The notes under the pieces were generated by a model that saw only the letters and a list, made by a program, of their open reading frames with translations, ran no database searches and was not told the origin of the DNA. DNA of 64,000 nt from Salvelinus alpinus (taxonomy: Eukaryota; Chordata; Actinopteri; Salmoniformes; Salmonidae), in contig NC_092092.1 in NCBI RefSeq assembly GCF_045679555.1, positions 22,992,969 through 23,056,968 of the forward strand. The letters run 5' to 3'. Positions 56,505 through 64,000 of this stretch are shown here, in pieces. Made by a program: the position numbers and the translations under genes. The number at the start of each line of letters is the position of its first letter. The first letter of the stretch is position 1.

Positions 56505-57945
56505 AACTTCTTGAGAATACAGGGGGTGCTATTTTCCCATTAGCATAATTTGCTCTACAGATTAAACTGCCTCTTATTCAATTATTGCTCTTACTATATG
56601 CATATAAATAATACCATTGGAAAGAAAACAATCTCTAGTTTCTAAAACCGTTTCAATTTTGTCTCTGAGTGATACAGAAGTCATTTGACAGCACTTTCCA
56701 TGACCAAGAAGAAAAAAGCAAGATGTGTATGCCAGCTTCAACGCTCTGCCTATATATGGTCGTGCCCCCTATGACCCGAAACACACCTCATTGGCCTTCC
56801 TCTGGGTGTCAAGAGGACGTCAGAGGAAAAATATCTTGTTTATCTGGGACTGACGTGAAATGAGAGCTAATTCTTTGGCGTGACCGACAACTTCCGGTTG
56901 TCTAAATCGTGCGACTTGTAGCTGCGATTGTCTTCTGTTGTGCGGCCATTATGGATGAAAACTATCTCCGTCTCGAAGTTTGTTTGATACATGTGACCAG
57001 ATCATCGTAATGTATGTTTTTTCAATATAGTTTAATCAGATTATTTGAATTTTTTCGGGAGTTTTGTGGTGTTCCGTTGTCTGAATTTATTTACGTTTGA
57101 GAGATCCGTGCCACTCGACCGGTACCTGTGCTAAATGGAGTGGGAAAGGAACAATTCTGAACGGAACCAACGACTCATCTTGACAAAGGACACTTTGATC
57201 AACATTCTGATGAAAGATCAGCCATAGTAAGACCCAATTTACGATGTTATATCATATCTGTTGTGCATGTGAACTGGCCGTGGGCGCCTAGCCGAATCTG
57301 CCTGGTATAGCTATGCTAATTTAGCGCTACATTTTGTTTTCGTTATAAAACATTTCATAAATCTGAAATATTGTTTGGATTCACCAGATGTTGGGCTTTC
57401 AATATCTGTACGCTGTGTATTTTTCTGAAATGTTTTAAGATGAGTAATTCGTTATATGACGTTGGTCTCTGTAATTGTTCTGGCTGGGTCAGCACTATTT
57501 CAGATTGCAGCTGCAATGTAGAACTGTGATTTATACCTGAAAAATGCACATTTTTCAAAAAAAAAACTATGCTATACCATAAATATGTTATCAGACTGTC
57601 ATCTTATGAAGTTGTTTCTTGGTTAGTGGCTATATATATTTTTATTTAGTCGAATTAGTGATAGCTACTGACGCAGGAAAAAGCTGTTGGGAGTAAAAAT
57701 ATCGTGTCCTTTGCTAACGTGGTTAGCTAATAGATTTACATATTGTGTCTTCCCTGTAAAACATTTTAAAAATCTGAAATGGTGGCTTTATTCACAAGAC
57801 CTGTATCTTTCATCTGGTGTCTTAGACTTGTGATTTAATGATATTTAGATGCTACAAGTTACTTGTGACGCTATGCTAGCTATGCTACTCAGTGGGGTGG
57901 GGGGTGGGGGGTGCTACCGGATCAGGGTTGGTGACTCGTGAGAAG
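56505..57945. mobile_element. TTAA-flanked, piggyBac-like non-autonomous element
   Basis: TTAA occurs at 56501-56504 and 57946-57949. The tips are CTTCTTGAG (after two extra A) on the left and CTCGTGAGAAG on the right, a short inverted repeat. The host LINE sequence is continuous across the insertion if one TTAA is removed. The 1.44 kb interior has no transposase. It shares internal blocks with 63004-64000 (TTCTAAAAC.GTTT, CTGATGAAAGATCA). A TTAA target is diagnostic of piggyBac-type transposons; the family name is inferred. Confidence 0.82.
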
Positions 57946-59594
57946 TTAAAGATGGGGATGACCGCGGCAGCTTTCCAATCCTTGGGGATCTCAGACGATA
58001 TGAAAGAGATGTTGAACAGGCTGGTAATAGGGGTTGCGACAATGGCGGCGGATAGTTTCAGAAATAGAGGGTCTAGATTATCAAGCCCAGCTGATTTGTA
58101 TGGGTCCAGGTTTTTCAGCTCTTTCAGAACATCTGCTATCTGGATTTGGGTAAAGGAGAAGCTGGGGACGCTTGGGCGAGTAGCTGCGGGGGGGGCGGAG
58201 TTGATGGCCGAGGTTGGAGTAGCCAGGTGGAAGGCATGGCCAGCCGTTGAGAAATGCTTGTTGAAGTTTTCGATTATCATGGATTTATCGGTGGTGACCG
58301 TGTTACCTAGCCTCAGTGCAGTGGGCAGCTGGTAGGAGGTGCTCTTGTTCTCCATGGACTTTACAGTGTCCCAGAACTTTTTGGAGTTAGAGCTACAGGA
58401 TGCAAATTTCTGCTTGAAAAAGCTAGCCTTTGCTTTCCTGACTGACTGCGTGTATTGGTTCCTGACTTCCCTGAACAGTTGCATATCGCGGGGACTATTC
58501 GATGCTATTGCAGTCCGCCACAGGATGTTTTTGTGCTGGTCGAGGGCAGTCAGGTCTGGAGTGAACCAAGTGCTATATCTGTTCTTAGTTCTGCATTTTT
58601 TGAACGGGGCATGCTTATCTAAGATGGTGAAGAAGTTACTTTTAAAGAATGACCAGGCATCCTCAACTGACGGGATGAGGTCAATATCCTTCCAGGATAC
58701 CCGGACCAGGTCAATTAGAAAGGCCTGCTCGCAGAAGTGTTTTAGGGAGCGTTTGACAGTGATGAGGGGTGGTTGTTTGACCACGGACCCGTAGCGGATA
58801 CAGGCAATGAGGCAGTGATCGCTGAGATCCTGATTGAAGACAGCAGAGGTGTATTTGGAGGGCAAGTTGGTCAGGATAATGTCTATGAGAGTGCCCATGT
58901 TTACAGATTTAGGGTTGTACCTGGTGGGTTCCTTGATGATTTGTGTGAGATTGAGGGCATCTAGCTTAGATTGTAGGACTGCCGGGGTGTTAAGCATATC
59001 CCAGTTTAGGTCACCTAACAGAACAAACTCTGAAGCTAGATGGGGGGTGATCAATTCACAAATGGTGTCCAGGGCACAGCTGGGAGCTGAGGGGGGTCGG
59101 TAGCAGGCGGCAACAGTGAGAGACTTATTTCTTTAGAGATTCATTTTTAAAATTAGAAGTTCGAACTGTTTGGGTATGGACCTGGAAAGTATGACATTAC
59201 TTTGCAGGCTATCTCTGCAGTAGATTGCAACTCCTCCCCCTTTGGCAGTTCTATCTTGACGGAAAATGTTATAATTGGGTATGGAAATCTCAGAATTTTT
59301 GGTGGCCTTCCTAAGCCAGGATTCAGACACGGCAAGGACATCAGTGTTGGCAGAGTGTGCTAAAGCATGGAGTAAAACAAACTTAGGGAGGAGGCTTCTG
59401 ATGTTGACATGCATGAAACCAAGGCTTTTTCGATCACAGAAGTCAACAAATGAGGGTGCCTGGGGACATGCAGGGCCTGGGTTTACCTCCACATCACCCG
59501 AGGAACAGAGGAGGAGTAGGATGAGGGTGCGGCTAAAGGCTATCAAAACTGGTCGCCTAGAGCGTTGGAGACAAAGAATAAAAGGAGCCGGCAC
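57946..59594 (-). pseudogene. LINE endonuclease and RT N-terminal half
   Basis: The frame from 59594 encodes a hydrophobic leader (LIAFSRTLILLLLC), a 2A-like SGDVEVNPGP, and the start of an apurinic-type endonuclease: GFMHVNIRSLLPK, ESWL and GGGVAIY. A single TAA stop at 59135-59133 follows. Downstream in the same frame are FVLLGDLNWDML, TLIDIILTNLPS and DLSDHCLIA, completing the endonuclease active-site blocks, then the linker and RT start (LKNLDPYKSAGLDNLDPLFL, IPKDWKAAAVIPIF) up to the TTAA insertion. The protein would nick target DNA and prime reverse transcription. Confidence 0.9.
59472..59498 (-). promoter_or_regulatory. 2A-like ribosome-skipping motif in the LINE ORF
   Basis: Codons for GDVEVNPGP fit the D-(V/I)-E-x-N-P-G-P consensus of 2A peptides, preceded by a run of leucines. 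Such motifs are known at the N-terminus of several non-LTR retrotransposon proteins, where translation releases the nascent chain between the last G and P. Activity here is inferred. Confidence 0.75.
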
Positions 59595-60763
59595 CGGGTG
59601 ATGATAAGAGAGATTGTATCTCTGGACATGCTGGTTATAATGGGTGAGGTCACCGCATGTGTGGGAGGTGGGACAAAGGAGGTGTCAGACGTATGAAGAG
59701 TGGAACTAGGGGCTCCATTATAAACTAAAACAATGATAACTAACCTGAACAACAGTATACAAGGCATATTGACATTTGAGAGAGACATACAGCGAGGCAT
59801 AAAGTAATCGCAGGTATTGATTGGGAGAGCTAGCTAAGACAACAGGTGAGACAGCAACAGCTAATCAGCTAACAGCTAACACAACAGCAGCAGGTAAAAT
59901 GGCGATGACTAGGCAGAGAGGGTCGGAATAACTACACCCAGAGCCTGAGTTCGTGGCTGGGGCCGACAGATTAAAAAAAATAAACAGAATGGAGTACCGT
60001 GAATTAATGGACAGTCCAGCAGGCATCAGCTATGTAGCCAAGTGATCATAGTGTCCAGGGGGCAGCAGTAGATGGAACAGGGAAGCCGCGGAGTAGTCGC
60101 CACTACGCTAACACGCGGGCGACACGGCGTTTAAAGTTAGTAGCCCGGGGCTAGTAGGAGCGTCTACTCCGACGGAGGCCGGTTGAAGGCACAGCAGATG
60201 GAGCATTCGTCGGCAGACCAGTCGTGGTGGTGCGGCGGGGCGCCGTGTCGACAGAGGATCTAAGCCAGATGGCGAAAGAAGTATTGTAGAATTTAGTTTG
60301 CTAGCCGGGAGATGCGCCTGGCTCACGGCTAACTGGTGCTAGCTTCGTGGCAGGGGCGTTAGCCACTAGCTAGCTGTGAAGATCAGAAGTGGTGGTCCAG
60401 GGATTACGGCAGGAATCCGGCGTTGTAGTGGAGAGATAGTCCAATACTGGTAGATTGGCGAGTATTATCCAGGCTAAAAAACAGGGCTGGTATCTGTGCA
60501 GAAGGTAAAAGCCGCTAGCAGTGGCTAACAATGACTAAATAGCTTGTAGCTAATTAACTTCTGGTGGTTCTTGAATGTGTTCTAAAATTACAAATAATAG
60601 CGATTCCGTATCACATTGGGTGAGGCAGGTTACCGGAAGGTATAATCGAATTAAAATGGAAAAGAGTGAAAATAAAATTTAAATATATACAAAAAAGAAG
60701 AAAAATACAAAAGTACACAAGAGGACGAACAAAAACACGTCTTCACTGCCTACGCCATCTTGG

Positions 60764-63003
60764 ATCATCAAATGATCAAGGAAGACACATTTCGGTTGAT
60801 TGCGTTCAGTTGTGCATTGGACTAGGTATTTCCCTATAAGTTATTTGAGACTTTTGACACAAATGGTAGTGCTGGCAGGTATATTGAATGAGCAGTAAAA
60901 GCTTGACTGCATCAAACCCATTAGTAGATGAGCAAATAGGCAGGACACAGGGCTGGTGTGGCCAGGAAAGATGAACATGAGGTGGTTCTGTGGTAAGGTT
61001 AACTCAACTGAAGGTTTGGATGCAGCAAGCGGGTGCTCACTGAGGACAAGGATATCCAGTGCAAGGTCCAACTAGAGAAACAAAATGTTCATGTGGAGCT
61101 TGAGATGTGGGTTTGACTTTGCTGACAGAGTAAATATGGGAACATTACTCCTACATACATAAATATAACCTTTGAAAAATGTCTGCACAACATGCAGTTT
61201 TCATAGGCAAAATGAGAGATGGAGTCTGTATGATTGATATTTAGTCCATTGTGAAAATCACACAGCTATTACAGGGATAGGGAGTACTTAGTAAGCATGT
61301 CCATGGGTCTGAAATGTCATCCTATTGGTTTACATCATTATCCTAGTAAAATCACTGCGGTGATGCGTATGCACATTAGGACCCCCCCCCCATGAGTTAC
61401 AGTATATTTTATTACAGTATAATGTATAACAATATATTATGTAAAATGTTTATGATAGAAAGCCTTTGGATTCAATCCAGCTCCATTTGACTTTGTTGAA
61501 TGTGACATACGTTATCTACAATATGTTCCTATTATAAACACTGTACCGCAGTATTTTCAGTCATTTCAGACCGATTAATGTCAAAAAGGTGCAAGTCTGT
61601 TTCCGTGCCTGAAAGACTGACATTTGATTTCAAAACCTACATAATCTGAATACCAACCCCCTGCATTTAGTGTGTACATTACTGTAGTTGTAGAATCAGT
61701 GTCTTCCCACTTTGCACAGATGTCAATTCAACTTCTATTCCATTGGTTCAACGTAATTTGGTTGAAAGGATGTGGAAACAATGTTGATTCAACCAGTGTG
61801 TGCCCGGTGGGTTACTTTTGTGGTAAACGCAGCCAACACAGTAATCTTTTCAATCTGAATGATTAATCAATCCTAATAAAAATGTATCTCTTACAGAATA
61901 TGTACCATTATATGTTTTTTGTGGAACTCTCCCATGTGGTTGTTGCCTAACAGAATAACTTACACCCTAGTTTAAATATGAGCTGTAAAGGCAGGATTAT
62001 GGGAGAGTAGTATATGCAGTGGTTAGTGAATGCTTTTGAGGCTCCTCTTACTGATGTCTTCAGTAGCAGAAGACTTCTTAAAATCCTTAATCCTATGCTA
62101 TCAGTTAATGGTGTGGGATAGAAATAATTTATCATAATGTGCTGAAAATGTGGGAAAACTCTTCTCAGATAGGAATTCTTAATCAAGGGAATAAAACAAT
62201 TCTATTCCATAAAAAATATTTATTATGCATAGTATTTTTGATATGACTTTTGTTTACTGTATTGCTTTTGTGGAAACCTGTATGAATCTGTCTTTGGAAA
62301 TCCCTGTATCTAAGGCAGTCATGCTGTATTGCTGTCAAGTTTGAAAGTCTACTGGATTAAATTAGTGGTTTTTGAAACAATTTCTGCAGTGTGAGACACC
62401 CTTTGGCCTGAAGCCTACTTAGATGTATCTCTCAGGCTGGGTTTGAGGAATTGGTGAGCTACAATAGTTACAAACTATACAGGACTAAGTGCCTAAAAGT
62501 AACAACTTGTAGCACGGTCAACCTGTCCTGTACATTCAGTGCAAGAGCAGTAATGTAAAAATCTACTGTATTTCTTCAGCAAACTAAACTAGTTAATTTT
62601 GGTCCCTTTAAGACCCAACATTTTCCTTATCTCTTAGGGACATTAGAGAGGACATGAGAATCTTCCTTTTAGCTAAATAGCTTTTAAAAATGGTCTAACC
62701 CAAACAGTCTTCCTTATGTGGTTAATTGGGCCTGAATTTAGACTGCTGTTTAGAGACATTTTCTCACTCCAGTAAATGTGCTTGCTACAAGTGTGCCAAG
62801 AAAAATAGGTCTGACTCTCTCTCACACGAATAACAGCTGATCATTTTATTACACCTTATGGATCATCAGCTTTTAATTGAAAGAGAGTCACGCCTGTCTA
62901 TTCTCTATTAATTGGCTCTAAATGCTAGAGTTCACTGTCTGGAAGACTAAGTCAGTCTTAAAGGAGGACCGCCTTACCTTAATCTTACACATTGCCAAAT
63001 TAG
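60764..63003. other. pgbd5 intron 1, no exon recognised
   Basis: AT-rich non-coding DNA. Around 61690-61810 (GTTGATTCAACCAGTGTGTG then CCCGGTGGG) is a short dispersed repeat of unknown family. No PGBD5-like coding sequence was found. Confidence 0.5.
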
Positions 63004-64000
63004 TTAATAGGGATAGGGGGTGACATTTTCACTTTTGGATGAATTGGTGCCCAAATTAAACAGCCTCGTACTCTGTCCTAGATCATATGATATGCATATT
63101 ATTATTACTATTGTATAGAAAACACTCTGAAGTTTCTAAAACTGTTTGAATTATATCTGTGAGTAAAACAGAACTCATATGGCAGGCAAACTTCCAAACA
63201 GGAAGTGAAAATTCTGAAATGGGTCGCTGTGAAAGGCATCGCCTATTCAAATGCCTTATATTTATGGATCTGTATGCACTTCATACGCCTTCCACTAGAT
63301 GTCAACAGGCAGTAGAACGTGGAATGAAGTGTCTAGCCTGATGTGGGACCGAATGAGAGCCTTTGGAGTGACAGGTCAGGCATATTCTTGGCCATGCACA
63401 CTGGGAATGTCATGTCCTTGTCTGCAATGCGTTATATAGACATGAAGAAATGCTCCGTCTGGGACATTATTGGATATATATGAGAAAAACATCCTGAAGA
63501 TTGTTTCTCAACTGAGTTTGACCAGTTTATTCGATTTGTAATATCACTTTTTGAAGTTTTCGTTCATTAGCGTAAAGTTCTATGGACACGTGAACTACAC
63601 ATGCTAGCCAAAGTTGCTAATTCGACAGAAGTAATGGACATTATAAAACAAAAAAATGATTTATTGTGGAACTAGGATTTTTGGCACTGCATTCTGATGA
63701 AAGATCATCAAAGGTAAGGGAATATTTATGATGTAATTTCGTATTTCTGTTGACTCCAACATGGCGGAGAATGGCTGAGCGCTGTCTCAGATTATTGCAT
63801 GCTGTGCTTTTTACTAAAGTTATTTTTTTAAATCTAACACAGCGGTTGCATTAAGAACCAGTGTATCTTTAATTATATGTTAAACATGTATCTTTCATCA
63901 AAGTTTATGATGAGTATTTCTGTATTTCACGTGGCTATCTGTAATTACTTTCGCTATTTTGGAGTCATTTCTGAACATCGCGCCAATGTAAAACCACGAT
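63004..64000 (+). mobile_element. Second TTAA-type element, cut by the window end
   Basis: Starts at TTAA (63004-63007) followed by TAGGGATAGGGGGTGAC. It continues through GAAAACACTCTGAAGTTTCT, CTTCCACTAGATGTCAACAG and TTCTGATGAAAGATCATCAA, which recur in diverged form in the 56505-57945 element. No coding frame of note. The right end lies outside the window. The left tip lacks the CTTCT seen at the ends of the other copy. Confidence 0.72.

Larger units (their letters stand above)
54830..60763 (-). mobile_element. Near full-length LINE (jockey/L2-type) in pgbd5 intron 1
   Basis: The 5' end reads CCAAGATGGCGTAGGCAGTG on the - strand at about 60763. A 5' UTR of about 1.1 kb follows, then the endonuclease and reverse transcriptase domains, and a short 3' UTR that stops near 54830 without the usual terminal tail seen in the 42130-42968 copy. 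Removing the 1.44 kb insertion at 56505-57945 leaves about 4.5 kb. Antisense to pgbd5. Defects seen: one in-frame stop (59135-59133), the insertion, and a frameshift at the palindrome 56307-56334. Confidence 0.92.

Noticed and set aside
57892-58794. Two open frames of about 150 codons each on the + strand
   Set aside because: Antisense shadows of the LINE endonuclease/RT region read on the - strand.
52205-64000. Search for later pgbd5 exons
   Set aside because: No piggyBac-type transposase-domain sequence was seen on the + strand; the first intron is expected to be long.

Overview
The window is nuclear DNA from a salmonid fish (Salmo, Oncorhynchus or Salvelinus type). Three things point there. 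The predicted angiotensin I decapeptide is NRVYVHPFNL, the [Asn1,Val5,Asn9] form described from salmon. The DNA is packed with several families of Tc1-like transposons and tRNA-derived SINEs typical of salmonids. The host genes are split by vertebrate-type GT/AG introns. No bacterial genes, CRISPR array, rRNA or functional tRNA gene was recognised.

Layout: positions 1-32,800 contain no host gene I can support. They hold Tc1-like relics (130-893, 1032-2100, 2988-3448, 4060-4550, 9353-10881, 29843-30470, 31380-32368), hAT-like miniature elements (348-732, 11269-11822, 27724-27865), LINE 3' ends (13585-14712, 30537-31158), SINEs, a decayed Ty3/gypsy element with paired LTRs (22282-25983) and several tandem repeats. 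From about 32,865 to 38,900 lies agt (angiotensinogen) on the + strand: a liver-type promoter, a non-coding first exon and four coding exons encoding 459 residues. From 39,147 to 50,528 lies cog2 on the - strand: 18 coding exons that join in frame to 731 residues, with introns loaded with LINE, Tc1 and SINE insertions. A 1.36 kb divergent intergenic stretch separates cog2 from the first coding exon of pgbd5 (51,892-52,204, + strand). The rest of the window is pgbd5 intron 1, filled by a hAT-like element (52961-54678) and a nearly full-length LINE on the - strand (54830-60763). That LINE is broken by a TTAA-flanked, piggyBac-like non-autonomous element (56505-57945). A second member of that family runs off the right end.

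The order and orientations pgbd5 - cog2 - agt (first pair divergent, second pair convergent) match the tetrapod arrangement PGBD5-COG2-AGT. The genes do not form a pathway: agt is a secreted, liver-expressed hormone precursor, cog2 a housekeeping Golgi tether subunit, and pgbd5 a domesticated transposase-derived gene. Exon boundaries of agt and cog2 were set by checking splice dinucleotides, codon phase and similarity to the known families as I remember them; no database search was possible.

I found no convincing new multi-gene system. The observations most worth checking are the 2A-like motif and hairpin-associated frameshift in the LINE, the TTAA-flanked insertions inside pgbd5 intron 1, the opposed LINE copies beside the last cog2 splice acceptor, the LINE lying in the probable agt 3' UTR, and the HNF1 and C/EBP-like sites before agt exon 1.
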